Assembly (NCBI GenBank): GCA_026126125.1
Contig: JAHCJW010000010.1
Coordinates: 1 to 44,834 of the forward strand
Direction of reading: 5' to 3'
From: Devosia sp.
Lineage (GTDB): Bacteria > Pseudomonadota > Alphaproteobacteria > Rhizobiales > Devosiaceae
Length of the DNA stretch: 44,834 nt
The translations under genes were made by a program, and so were the position numbers. The notes under the pieces were generated by a model, which was not told the DNA's origin, did not search any database, and saw only the letters and a program-made list of their open reading frames with translations. Shown here piece after piece: positions 33,152 through 41,346 of the stretch; position 1 is the stretch's first letter, and the number at the start of each line of letters is the position of its first letter.

Positions 33152-34903
33152 ATGACCAAGATTTCCCGATACTTCCCGTTCCTGCAATGGGTCAAAACCT
33201 ATGACGGCACGGTACTGACCAGCGACCTGCTGGCGGCGGTGATCGTCACGATCATGCTGATCCCGCAATCGCTGGCCTATGCCATGCTGGCCGGCCTGCC
33301 GGCGGAAGTCGGTCTTTACGCCTCCATCCTGCCGCTGGTGGCCTATGCCATCTTCGGCACCGGCCGTACGCTGGCGGTCGGGCCGGTCGCCGTCGTCTCG
33401 CTGATGACCGCCTCCGCCGTCGGGCAGATCGCCGCCCAGGGCACGCTCGATTATCTCATCGCCGCCATCGCCCTGGCGCTGCTTTCGGGCGGCATCCTCG
33501 TGGTCATGGGGATTTTCCGCCTCGGTTTTCTCGCCAATTTCCTGTCGCATCCGGTGATCTCGGGGTTCATCACCGCCTCGGGGCTGCTGATCGCCGCAGG
33601 CCAGCTGCGCCATATTCTGGGCCTGTCGGGCGGCGGCGGCACCCTGCCCGAAATCGTCCTCTCCCTTGCCAGCCAGCTTGGCGCCATCAATCCGGTGACG
33701 CTGGCCATCGGCCTCGGCGTTCTGGCCTTTCTCTATTTCGCCCGCAAATATCTCAAATCGCTGCTGGTCTCGATCGGCGTGGCCAAGCGCCTGGCCGATA
33801 TGCTGGCCAAGGCCGCGCCGATCCTCGCCGTCGCCGTCACCGTCGCCCTGGCCGCCGGTTTTGATCTCGGGGCGCGCGGCGTGGCTCTGGTCGGCGCCAT
33901 CCCGCAGGGCCTGCCGGCCTTCGGCGCGCCCGCCCTGACGCTCGACCTGGTCTCGGCGCTGCTCGTTCCCGCTTTCCTTATTTCGGTGGTGGGCTTTGTT
34001 GAATCGGTCTCGGTCGGTCAGACGCTGGCGGCCAAGCGGCGCCAGCGCATCGATCCGGATCAGGAGCTGATCGGTCTGGGCGCGGCCAATATCGCCGCCG
34101 GACTGTCCTCGGGCTATCCGGTCACCGGCGGCTTTGCCCGCTCGGTGGTCAATTTCGACGCCGGCGCCCAGACGCCCGCCGCCGGCGTGTTCACCGCCAT
34201 CGGCATCGCCCTGGCCGCGCTGTTCCTGACCCCTTTGCTGGCCAACCTGCCGCAGGCAACGCTGGCCGCCACCATTATCGTCGCCGTCCTCTCGCTGGTC
34301 GATCTCGCCACGCTGCGCCGCGTCTTCGCCTATTCGCGATCCGACTTTGCCGCCATGGCCGCCACCATCATCGTCACGCTGGGCTGGGGGGTGGAGCTGG
34401 GTATCGTCGCCGGGGTCCTGCTCTCGCTGCTGCTGCATCTTTATCGCACCAGCAAGCCGCACACGGCCATCGTCGGACAGGTGCCCGGCACCGAGCATTA
34501 CCGCAATGTCGAGCGGCATTCGGTCATCACCACCCCGGAAATCCTCTCGATCCGGGTCGATGAAAGCCTCTATTTCGCCAATTCGCGCTTTCTCGAGGAC
34601 ACCATCGCCGCCCATGTCGCCGAACGGCCGGCCCTCAAGCACGTCATCCTGATGTGTTCGGCGGTCAATGCCATCGACGCCTCCGCGCTCGAAAGCCTCG
34701 AGGAAATCAATCACCGCCTGGGCGATGTCGGCCTTGGCTTTCATCTCTCCGAGGTCAAGGGCCCGGTGATGGATCGGCTGCGGGGCACCGATTTCCTCAA
34801 ACACCTCAATGGCCGGGTCTTTCTCAGCCAGCATGAAGCCGTGCTCAGCCTCAACGGACAGGCTCAGCCCACGGCCGAAGCCACCCCCATTCCGGCGCCC
34901 TGA
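33152..34903 (+). CDS. SulP-family anion permease with STAS domain
   Basis: Inner-membrane transporter of 583 residues related to sulfate and bicarbonate permeases. The start DLLAAVIVTIMLIPQSLAYA holds the SulP signature; further family motifs are VGPVAVVSLMTA and GYPVTGGFARSVVNFDAGA. After about residue 430 comes a cytoplasmic STAS domain (SIRVDESLYFANSRFLED through MCSAVNAIDASALESLEEIN). It follows the sulfur cluster after a 291-base gap filled with repeats, so it may have its own promoter. Sulfate or sulfite movement would complete the pathway, as sulfite oxidation yields sulfate. The substrate is inferred. Confidence 0.93.
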   Translation: MTKISRYFPFLQWVKTYDGTVLTSDLLAAVIVTIMLIPQSLAYAMLAGLPAEVGLYASILPLVAYAIFGTGRTLAVGPVAVVSLMTASAVGQIAAQGTLDYLIAAIALALLSGGILVVMGIFRLGFLANFLSHPVISGFITASGLLIAAGQLRHILGLSGGGGTLPEIVLSLASQLGAINPVTLAIGLGVLAFLYFARKYLKSLLVSIGVAKRLADMLAKAAPILAVAVTVALAAGFDLGARGVALVGAIPQGLPAFGAPALTLDLVSALLVPAFLISVVGFVESVSVGQTLAAKRRQRIDPDQELIGLGAANIAAGLSSGYPVTGGFARSVVNFDAGAQTPAAGVFTAIGIALAALFLTPLLANLPQATLAATIIVAVLSLVDLATLRRVFAYSRSDFAAMAATIIVTLGWGVELGIVAGVLLSLLLHLYRTSKPHTAIVGQVPGTEHYRNVERHSVITTPEILSIRVDESLYFANSRFLEDTIAAHVAERPALKHVILMCSAVNAIDASALESLEEINHRLGDVGLGFHLSEVKGPVMDRLRGTDFLKHLNGRVFLSQHEAVLSLNGQAQPTAEATPIPAP

Positions 34904-34927
34904 CAAACCGCCATGCTGGCGCAGGCC

Positions 34928-34968
34928 GAGCCATCACACCAAGGGCGATGATCCGAGGGTGATGGCTC
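34928..34968. terminator. Bidirectional stem-loop between convergent genes
   Basis: GAGCCATCAC (34928-34937) and GTGATGGCTC (34959-34968) form a perfect 10-bp stem with extra inner pairing (AAGGGCGATGATCC region). It lies 25 bases after the SulP stop and overlaps the stop codon of the minus-strand isomerase gene, so it could serve both transcripts. Confidence 0.55.
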
Positions 34969-35752
34969 AGCCCTTTCGCCGATAGGGCGCCATCCAGCCC
35001 AGGCCCTCGCTGGTCGTGGTCATGGGCTTGTACTCGCAGCCCACCCAGCCGGCATAACCCAGCCGATCGAGCGCCTTGAGGATGAAGTCGAAATTGATCT
35101 CGCCGGTGCCTGGCTCGTTGCGGCCGGGCGTATCGGCGATCTGCACGTGCCCAATGCGCTCGAACAGACGCTCGAAAGTGGGCACGAGATCGCCCTGCAT
35201 GATCTGCATGTGATAGAAATCATACTGGATCTTGAGATTATCGACGCCAGCCATGGCCATGATCCTTTCGGCATGGTCGGTGGTGGCGACGTGATAACGC
35301 GGCATGTCGCGCCGGTTGATCGGCTCGAACACCAGCGCAATGCCGGCCTCGGCGAGGCGCGGCGCGGCAAAGGCGAGATTGTCGGCCAGGGTACGGTCGA
35401 GTTCCGCCATGTCGCGGCCGTCCGGCGCCAGCCCGGCCAGGCAATTGAGCGTTCTGCAATCGAGCGCCCGGGCATAGGCGATGGCGGTGTCGAGGCCGGC
35501 GCGGAATTCCTGCACCCGGTCCGGCAAACAGCCAATGCCCCGCTCCCCTGCCGCCCAATCGCCGGCCGGCAGGTTGAACAGCGCCTGCACGACACCGGCC
35601 GCCTTGAGCGCCGCGGCAATATCGTCCTTGTCCAGCTCATAGGGCGAGACATATTCGACCGCGCCGAAACCATCGGCGGCAGCCTTGGCGATGCGCTCGA
35701 TCAGCGGCACTTCGGGGTAGAGAAACGACAGATTGGCGGCAAATCTGGGCAC
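34967..35752 (-). CDS. Hydroxypyruvate isomerase-like TIM-barrel protein
   Basis: Sugar isomerase/epimerase-family protein of 261 residues, close to the usual 258 of Hyi. Metal-site and family motifs are VFEPINRRDMPRY (glutamate), KIQYDFYHMQIMQGD (aspartate/histidine), HVQIADTPGRNEPGTGEINF and GWVGCEYKP (glutamate). The likely reaction is hydroxypyruvate to tartronate semialdehyde or a related aldose-ketose change. The start is a GTG at 35752, giving VPRFAANLSFLYPEVP, a normal family start; the 80 in-frame codons upstream run through the repeat and look non-coding. It lies downstream of the sialic-acid genes but is separated by 223 bases with a palindrome and a repeat, so it is probably its own unit. 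Confidence 0.9.
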   Translation of the reverse strand: MPRFAANLSFLYPEVPLIERIAKAAADGFGAVEYVSPYELDKDDIAAALKAAGVVQALFNLPAGDWAAGERGIGCLPDRVQEFRAGLDTAIAYARALDCRTLNCLAGLAPDGRDMAELDRTLADNLAFAAPRLAEAGIALVFEPINRRDMPRYHVATTDHAERIMAMAGVDNLKIQYDFYHMQIMQGDLVPTFERLFERIGHVQIADTPGRNEPGTGEINFDFILKALDRLGYAGWVGCEYKPMTTTSEGLGWMAPYRRKG

Positions 35753-35781
35753 GGGCGGAAATCCTCGGGCGGTAAAAACGA

Positions 35782-35797
35782 ATGCAGCGCGCTGCAT
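35782..35797. promoter_or_regulatory. Perfect 16-base palindrome upstream of isomerase gene
   Basis: ATGCAGCG and its complement CGCTGCAT, with no spacer, about 30 bases before the GTG start. Its position fits an operator for a dimeric repressor. No regulator gene adjoins it. Confidence 0.5.
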
Positions 35798-35872
35798 CAC
35801 CGCGACACGATCGCAGAAAGAGCAAAAAAACGGAAATGTCTGCGCGACCGAGCGCCTCGCCGCCGCGCTTTT

Positions 35873-35975
35873 GGAGCATGTCTCTCCAAAGTGGTCCCGG
35901 TTTCGGGAAAAAGACATGCGTAAAAACAAAGAGCTAAAGCGCAGGGAGCGAAACTGAAAGAAACGCGACGCGCTG
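35873..35975 (+). repeat. Dispersed intergenic repeat, copy D
   Basis: GCATGTCT (35877-35884) and AGACATGC (35912-35919) flank a core with AAAGTGG, CCCGGTTTCGGGAAA; then GTAAAAACAAAGAGCTAAAG, CGCAGGGAGCGAAACTGAAA and GAAACGCGACGCGCT. It ends directly at the stop codon of the ROK kinase gene, so it lies at the 3' end of the sialic-acid operon. Confidence 0.82.
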
Positions 35976-36836
35976 TTAGCTTCTGTCTTCAATGCACCGG
36001 ATCAGCGCACCGACAAGCCCGCTGTCGGCGCCGAGCCGGGCGGCCCGCATCTGTGGGCGGAACAGCTCCGGCTCCGCATCGAGCTGGGCTTGAACTTTGC
36101 CAAGATAGCCCGGCGCCAGGCCGATGCCGCCACCGACCGCAACCCTGTCGAGGCCGAGCGCGGCAGTCAGATCGGCGACGAGAATGGCGACCGCGCGCGC
36201 GGAGCGCTCGATGGCCGGATGGTCGGGGTCGTCGGCGAACAGCGTCTTGGCCTCGTCGGTCCCCGCCGCCGCGGCGATAGCCCGTCCGGACGCGACACTT
36301 TCCACCGTGCCCATCCGGCCCGAGCCGCAACGCGTCTGGCCAAGGGGAGAGGAGACAAAGCCGACATGGCCGGCCAGCCCATTGCCGCTATCGACCAGGC
36401 GGCCGCCGAGCACCAGCCCGCCCCCCACCCCGGTGGACACGGTGAGGTAGGCGAAATTATCGGCGCCGACGCCCGCGCCCAGCCGATATTCGGCCAAGGC
36501 GGCCGCCGCCGCATCGTTGCTCGCCAATGTCCGGAGCCCGAACATTTCCCGCAGGCGCGCCCCCAACGGCGCAGCAGCGATCGAGCGCAGGATATCGCCA
36601 TTGACCGCGTGCCAATTGCCCGCGCGGTCGATCCGCCCCGCCACCGCGACACCCAGCGGATCATTGGCCCGATAACCCACCGCGTCGAGCAGCGCCGCCA
36701 TGGCCTGCAATTGACCGTTCAGGTCGGCATCGGCCTGGGTAGGCTGTTGACGGCGTTCGACAACCGCACCGTTTTCCACGCGGGCCACGGCGATCTTCGT
36801 TCCGCCCAGATCAACGGCAAAGCCCGACACCGTCAT
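35976..36836 (-). CDS. nanK: ROK-family kinase, probable N-acetylmannosamine kinase
   Basis: Sugar kinase of 286 residues that would phosphorylate N-acetylmannosamine, making the substrate of NanE. ATP-site motif FAVDLGGTKIAVARV is at the start, the catalytic aspartate lies in TLASNDAAAAALAEYRLG, and the second phosphate motif is LTVSTGVGGGLVLGG. The usual zinc site of ROK proteins (H then CxCGxxGC) is degenerate: GHVGFVSSPLG is followed by QTRCGSGRMGTVES with a single cysteine. The start overlaps the nanE stop by four bases (ATGA). The kinase class is clear; the substrate is inferred from neighbours. No N-terminal DNA-binding domain is present, so it is not a ROK repressor. Confidence 0.9.
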   Translation of the reverse strand: MTVSGFAVDLGGTKIAVARVENGAVVERRQQPTQADADLNGQLQAMAALLDAVGYRANDPLGVAVAGRIDRAGNWHAVNGDILRSIAAAPLGARLREMFGLRTLASNDAAAAALAEYRLGAGVGADNFAYLTVSTGVGGGLVLGGRLVDSGNGLAGHVGFVSSPLGQTRCGSGRMGTVESVASGRAIAAAAGTDEAKTLFADDPDHPAIERSARAVAILVADLTAALGLDRVAVGGGIGLAPGYLGKVQAQLDAEPELFRPQMRAARLGADSGLVGALIRCIEDRS

Positions 36837-37513
36837 CGCGGCGCTCTCACGGCCTCGGCGAACCAGCCGGTCACATGTTCGAGCCGGGTCAGCGCGCTGC
36901 CCACCGTCACCGCATCGGCGCCGGCTTTGATGGCCCGGGCCGCCAGGTCCGGCGTATTGATGCGGCCCTCGGCCATGACAAAGCCGCTGCCGAGGCTCTT
37001 GAAGGCGGCGATGAGGCCCAGATCCGGCCCGTCATGGCGGCCCGCGGTCTCGGCGGTATAGCCCGAAAGCGTGGTGCCCAGGATCGCGGCGCCTGCGGCA
37101 AGAGCGGTTTGGCCATCCTCCAGCGTCGAGCAATCCGCCATGGCGAACTTGCCGCTCTCGACAATGGCGCGCAGCACCTTGTCGCGCGGATCGGTGCGGG
37201 GGCGGCTGGTGGCGTCATAGGCGATGATATCGGCGCCCGCTTGCGCCAAACCCAGCGCATCGGCGATGGCGACGGTGATGCGAACCGGGCTGTCCACGAG
37301 GTCGGATTTGACGATGCCGATGATGGGAACATCGACGACCGGCCGCACCGCCCGCAGATTGTCGATGCCTTCGATGCGCAGCCCCACCGCTCCCCCCGCC
37401 ACGGCGGCGCGAGCCATGGCGGCAACAATGACCGGATCATCCATGGGGCCGTCATCGACCGGCTGGCAGGAGGCAACCAGCCCGCCCCGCAGGCGCTCCA
37501 GCATATCGGCCAT
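36833..37513 (-). CDS. nanE: N-acetylmannosamine-6-phosphate 2-epimerase
   Basis: Converts ManNAc-6-phosphate to GlcNAc-6-phosphate (EC 5.1.3.9), the step that feeds sialic acid into amino-sugar catabolism. The 226-residue TIM barrel has LRGGLVASCQPVDDGPMDDP at the start, GLRIEGIDNLRAVR, the catalytic lysine in IIGIVKSD, IAYDATSRPR, and GTTLSGYT with AEGRINTPDLAARAIKAGAD near the end, all standard for NanE. The ATG at 37513 has GAAAGGA upstream; an in-frame ATG five codons earlier overlaps that ribosome site. NagA and NagB, needed next, are not in the window. Confidence 0.95.
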   Translation of the reverse strand: MADMLERLRGGLVASCQPVDDGPMDDPVIVAAMARAAVAGGAVGLRIEGIDNLRAVRPVVDVPIIGIVKSDLVDSPVRITVAIADALGLAQAGADIIAYDATSRPRTDPRDKVLRAIVESGKFAMADCSTLEDGQTALAAGAAILGTTLSGYTAETAGRHDGPDLGLIAAFKSLGSGFVMAEGRINTPDLAARAIKAGADAVTVGSALTRLEHVTGWFAEAVRAPR

Positions 37514-37534
37514 TTCGCATCCTTTCACACAGGG

Positions 37535-37557
37535 GGCAACGGGGCAGCCCCGTTGCC
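37535..37557 (-). terminator. Stem-loop between nanA and nanE
   Basis: GGCAACGGG and CCCGTTGCC form a perfect 9-bp stem with a GCAGC loop in the 54-base gap. No U-tract follows, so it more likely tunes expression of the two downstream genes than ends the transcript. Confidence 0.5.
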
Positions 37558-37567
37558 GATATGGAGC

Positions 37568-38485
37568 TCAGGCCGCCAGGGCGTTCAGTTCGCTGACGAT
37601 CTTGCCGATGGCTTCGAGCGTCGGCGCATCGAGCGGCTTCAGCGGCGCGGTCAGGGAGGCGGAGCTCAAAAGCCCCTTCAGCCCCATCGCCGCCTTGAAG
37701 GCCCCGACACCGGCGGCATCGCCGGAGCGGCCGGTGGCGACGAAGACGATCTCAAACAGACGATTGAGATATTCCTGCTCTTCCATCGCCGTCTTCATGT
37801 CGCCGGCCTTGGCCGCGTTCCACAGCCGCACATAGGCGGCGGCATCGACATTGGCGAGGCCCGGCACGGCGCCGTCGGCCCCGATCATGGCCATGGCATC
37901 GACCACCACTTCATGGCCGGTAAACAGCGCCAGCGGCTTTCCGGCGGCGCGGTTCATGGCGATGAGGCGCCGGAAGCCGACATCGTCGCCGGAGGAATCC
38001 TTGACCCCGACGATGACGCCTTCCTTGCCGAGCTGGACAAGGAGGCGCGGCGACAGCTTCTTGTGGGCCCGCACCGGAATGTCATAGGCGAAAAGCGGCA
38101 CGTCGATGCCCGCCGCAACCATGCGGAAATGTTCGGCGATCTCGGCTTCGTCATTGATGGTGTAGAGCGGCGCCGTGGTGACGATGGCGTCGGCGCCCGC
38201 CTCGATCATGGCGCGGGCGGTGCGGATGACGCCGGGGGCGCTCACTTCCATGGCGCCGGCGATGACCGGCACGCGACCGGCGGCGGTGGTGCAGATGGCC
38301 CGAACCACGGCGACGCGGTTTTCTTCGGAGAGATAGGCCACCTGGCCGGTCGATCCGAGGGCGAAGATGCCGTGCACGCCCGCGGCGATCAGATGTTCGA
38401 CCAGGCGGGTGAGATCACCGAAATTGACCGTGCCGTCTGCGTTGATCGGGGTGACGATGGGCGGAATGATGCCGTGAAAAGTCAT
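37568..38485 (-). CDS. nanA: DapA-family lyase, probable N-acetylneuraminate lyase
   Basis: Class I aldolase-type TIM barrel of 305 residues that would split N-acetylneuraminate into ManNAc and pyruvate. The carboxylate-binding loop is ALGSTGQVA (44-47), catalytic tyrosine about Y134 in LFAYDIPVRA and Schiff-base lysine about K162 in IVGVKDSSGD. The lyase of E. coli has GSTGE and YNIP, so the sequence departs slightly from the classical enzyme and another 2-keto-sugar acid aldolase cannot be excluded. Its operon with nanE and a NanK-like kinase makes sialic acid the best reading. It starts 5 bases after the ATPase gene ends. Confidence 0.87.
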   Translation of the reverse strand: MTFHGIIPPIVTPINADGTVNFGDLTRLVEHLIAAGVHGIFALGSTGQVAYLSEENRVAVVRAICTTAAGRVPVIAGAMEVSAPGVIRTARAMIEAGADAIVTTAPLYTINDEAEIAEHFRMVAAGIDVPLFAYDIPVRAHKKLSPRLLVQLGKEGVIVGVKDSSGDDVGFRRLIAMNRAAGKPLALFTGHEVVVDAMAMIGADGAVPGLANVDAAAYVRLWNAAKAGDMKTAMEEQEYLNRLFEIVFVATGRSGDAAGVGAFKAAMGLKGLLSSASLTAPLKPLDAPTLEAIGKIVSELNALAA

Positions 38486-38490
38486 GTTGT

Positions 38491-39354
38491 CTAGTTCCGA
38501 GGCCAGAGGGATTGAGGGGAAGAGGGGTGGGCGGGGCCGGCCCGCAACAGGCTGGGCGCCGCCGCCAGAAGGGTGCGGGTATAGTCCTGGGCAGGGCTGT
38601 CGAAGACCTGGGCGCCGGCGCCGAACTCGATGACCTTGCCGGCATGCATCACCGCGATGTCGTCCGACACGTGACGCACGGTCTGGATGTCGTGGGAGAT
38701 GAAGACCATGCCCAGATTGAGCTCTTGCTTGAGGTCCTGCAACAGATTGAGGATCTGGGCGCGCACCGAGACGTCGAGGGCCGAGGTGGGCTCGTCGGCG
38801 ACGATCACTTGCGGGTCGAGCGCCAGCGCGCGGGCAATGGCGACGCGCTGGCGTTGCCCCCCGGAGAGCTGCGCCGGAATGGCGTCCAGAACCGATTTGG
38901 GCAGACCGACGACACCGATCAGCTCCTCGACGCGCTTGCGCCGGCTGGTTTCATCGCCGATCCGGTGCACGCGCAGCGGATCGAGCAGCGCTTCACGCAC
39001 CATCATCCGGGCATTGAGTGCGGTTGCGGGATCCTGAAACACCACCGACACGACGCGCCCGATACGCTTGCGCGTCGCGGCGTCGAACCGGCGGACCTCT
39101 TGCCCGCCGAACCAGATCTGGCCGGCGCTGGGCGGCAACAGGCCAATCAGCACCTTGGCCGCCGTCGATTTGCCAGAGCCCGATTCACCGACCACCCCGA
39201 GGGTGCGGCCGGGCCGAACGGCCAGCGAAACCTCGTGCAGCGCCCGCAGAACCACCGGCTTGAACCCAGCGGAGCGAATGCGAAAATCGACGGAGACCTT
39301 GCGCAGTTCGATGATCGGCGCGGCGGCATTATCAACAATGGGCTGCATGGTCAC
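38491..39354 (-). CDS. ABC transporter ATP-binding protein (OppF type) of the sialic-acid importer
   Basis: ATPase of 287 residues. Walker A GESGSGKS is near residue 58, VVSVVFQDPATALNA carries the Q-loop, the signature is LSGGQRQR near 163, and Walker B is VIVADEPTSALD near 184, followed by FISHDIQT. The end is shorter than in classical OppF but has the usual DSPAQDYTRTLLAAAP. I used the GTG at 39354, which overlaps the fusion gene stop (GTGA) and has GAGGAG 5 bases upstream; an ATG two codons later is possible. It should pair with the ATPase domain of the upstream fusion. Confidence 0.92.
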   Translation of the reverse strand: MTMQPIVDNAAAPIIELRKVSVDFRIRSAGFKPVVLRALHEVSLAVRPGRTLGVVGESGSGKSTAAKVLIGLLPPSAGQIWFGGQEVRRFDAATRKRIGRVVSVVFQDPATALNARMMVREALLDPLRVHRIGDETSRRKRVEELIGVVGLPKSVLDAIPAQLSGGQRQRVAIARALALDPQVIVADEPTSALDVSVRAQILNLLQDLKQELNLGMVFISHDIQTVRHVSDDIAVMHAGKVIEFGAGAQVFDSPAQDYTRTLLAAAPSLLRAGPAHPSSPQSLWPRN

Positions 39355-41345
39355 GCGCGCTCCTCGATGGGCATCGCCACCGGATCGTCCGGATGGGAAG
39401 CATAGAAGTGCTCGGTGCCGGGGATCTGCCGGAACACCGGCACCACGCCGGCATTGCGGGACGGATTGGACGAGCGCGGCGCGAAGCGATCGCCGGGGGG
39501 AAATTCGCGCGGCGACGGCACGGTGCCCCTGACCTGATGCAGCCGGTTCGCGCTGGCCTCGATGCTGAGCACAGCCCCGAGCAGGCCGCGTGTATATTCG
39601 TGCACCGGCTGCGTCAGTATTTCCGAGGTGCGCCCCTGCTCCACCATCTGCCCGGCATACATGACGGCGATGCGATGCGAGATTTCCGCCACCAGCGCCA
39701 GATCGTGCGAGACGAACAGCATGGCAAAACCCAGCTCCTCGCGCAGCCGATTGAGCAGCTCGACCACCTGTTTTTGCACCGTGACGTCGAGCGCTGTGGT
39801 CGGCTCGTCGGCAATGACGAGGCGCGGATCGCGCGTCAGCGCCATGGCGATCAGCACGCGCTGGCGCTGGCCTCCCGAGAGCTCATGTGGATAGGCGTTG
39901 AGGATGCGCGCGGGGTCGAGGCCCACCATGTCGAGCAGATCTTCGGCGGTGCGGGTGCCGCCGCGCGAGGTGAGCTGCTTCATCTGCGAGCGGATCAGCA
40001 TGGCCGGGTTCAGCGACGACAGCGCATCCTGATAGATCATCGCGATGCCCTTGCCGCGCAAGCCATTGCGCTCGCGCTCGCTCATGGTGAGGAGATTTCT
40101 GCCCTCGAAGAGGATCTCGCCGCGGATCTGGGCGCGCGGATCGAGCAGCCCCATGATCGCCAGCGAGGTGATCGACTTGCCGCAACCCGACTCGCCCACC
40201 AGCGCCACGGTTTCGCCGGGCCGCACGCTGAAGGAAATATTGTCCACGACATTGACGGTGCCATGGCGCGGGAAGGCGATGCTGAGATTGCGCACCTCGA
40301 GAAGGGGCGGCTTGCTCTCGTCGCCGACCAGCCGGTCGGTCCGCGCCAGCTCGACGCGGCGCAGCTCGGCGAGCCGCTGCTCGAGCGATATCGCGGGCTC
40401 GGCCGCCTTGGCCTCGGGCGTCGGCTCGGCCAGCCGTTCGATGGCCGCCTCGACGGCGCCGGCGTCGACCTGGGCGCGGGCGCGGGGGGCCGCCATGGCG
40501 TCGGTCATCCCTTCCGCCAGCACATTGAGAGCGAGAACGGTGATGGTGATCAGAATGCCGGCGAAAAGCGTCGGCCACCAGGCGCCCGACATCACCAGCT
40601 GCCGGCCCGCCGCCATGACATTGCCCCAGGACGGCGAGGGATCGGGAACTCCGGCCTGGATGAAGGAAAGCGAAGCTTCGAACACGATGGCGTCGGCCAC
40701 GAGGATGGTGCCGAACACCAGAACCGGCGCCAGGCAATTGCGGGCGACGTGGCGCAGCAGGATATGCGGCGTCGAGGCCCCCATCACGCGCACCGCCGCG
40801 ACATAATCCTCGCCATATTGGCCGATGATGTTGGCGCGGATGACCCGGGTCAGCTGCGGGGTGTAGAGAAAGGCGATGGTCAGCACCAGCGCCGGCAGCG
40901 ATTGGCCGAACACGGTGACGAAAACGACCGCGAGGGCAATGCCGGGAAAGGACATCACCATGTCCAGCGCCCGCATCAGCACTTCGGAAACCCAGCGGCC
41001 CGACGTGGCCGCAATGGCGCCGAGGATTGATGCGGCGAAGAGGGCCACGGCGGTGGCGGCAAGTCCGATGATCAGCGAGGAGCCGGCGCCATGCACGAGG
41101 CGGGAGAAAACATCCCGGCCCTGCCGGTCGGTGCCAAACCAATGGGCGCCGTCCGGCGCCATCGGCCCGCGAGTAAGGCCCGTGGCCAGCGGATCATAGG
41201 GGGCGATCACCGGCGCGAACAGCGCCATCAGGCCCACAAGCACGAGAACGCTCAGCGCCACCTTGGACGACATCGAGAGCTGCCGCAGGCCGGAAAGGCG
41301 CAGCCCCGGCACGGAAAGCTTTTTGGTGAGTTCGGTTCTGATCAC
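39351..41345 (-). CDS. Permease-ATPase fusion of a peptide-class ABC importer
   Basis: A single chain of 664 residues joining a DppC-type permease (about 1-290) to a DppD-type ATPase (about 345-664). The permease part has HWFGTDRQGRDVFSRLVHGA and coupling loop AAVRVMGASTPHILLRHVA. An alanine/glutamate-rich linker follows (VDAGAVEAAIERLAEP and on). The ATPase has Walker A GESGCGKS, signature LSGGQRQR, Walker [13 protein letters not shown] and the C-terminal extension with RGTVPSPREFPPGDRF. No stop or frameshift separates the domains, so the fusion looks genuine. I recall the Haemophilus ducreyi sialate transporter SatABCD having a similar fused subunit. The start is a GTG one base after the previous stop. 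Confidence 0.92.
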   Translation of the reverse strand: MIRTELTKKLSVPGLRLSGLRQLSMSSKVALSVLVLVGLMALFAPVIAPYDPLATGLTRGPMAPDGAHWFGTDRQGRDVFSRLVHGAGSSLIIGLAATAVALFAASILGAIAATSGRWVSEVLMRALDMVMSFPGIALAVVFVTVFGQSLPALVLTIAFLYTPQLTRVIRANIIGQYGEDYVAAVRVMGASTPHILLRHVARNCLAPVLVFGTILVADAIVFEASLSFIQAGVPDPSPSWGNVMAAGRQLVMSGAWWPTLFAGILITITVLALNVLAEGMTDAMAAPRARAQVDAGAVEAAIERLAEPTPEAKAAEPAISLEQRLAELRRVELARTDRLVGDESKPPLLEVRNLSIAFPRHGTVNVVDNISFSVRPGETVALVGESGCGKSITSLAIMGLLDPRAQIRGEILFEGRNLLTMSERERNGLRGKGIAMIYQDALSSLNPAMLIRSQMKQLTSRGGTRTAEDLLDMVGLDPARILNAYPHELSGGQRQRVLIAMALTRDPRLVIADEPTTALDVTVQKQVVELLNRLREELGFAMLFVSHDLALVAEISHRIAVMYAGQMVEQGRTSEILTQPVHEYTRGLLGAVLSIEASANRLHQVRGTVPSPREFPPGDRFAPRSSNPSRNAGVVPVFRQIPGTEHFYASHPDDPVAMPIEERA

Positions 41346-41346
41346 G

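Noticed and set aside
32981-34906. A 641-codon open frame opposite the SulP gene
   Set aside because: Same pattern: antisense to a well-supported membrane transporter, low-complexity product rich in G, D, Q and R.
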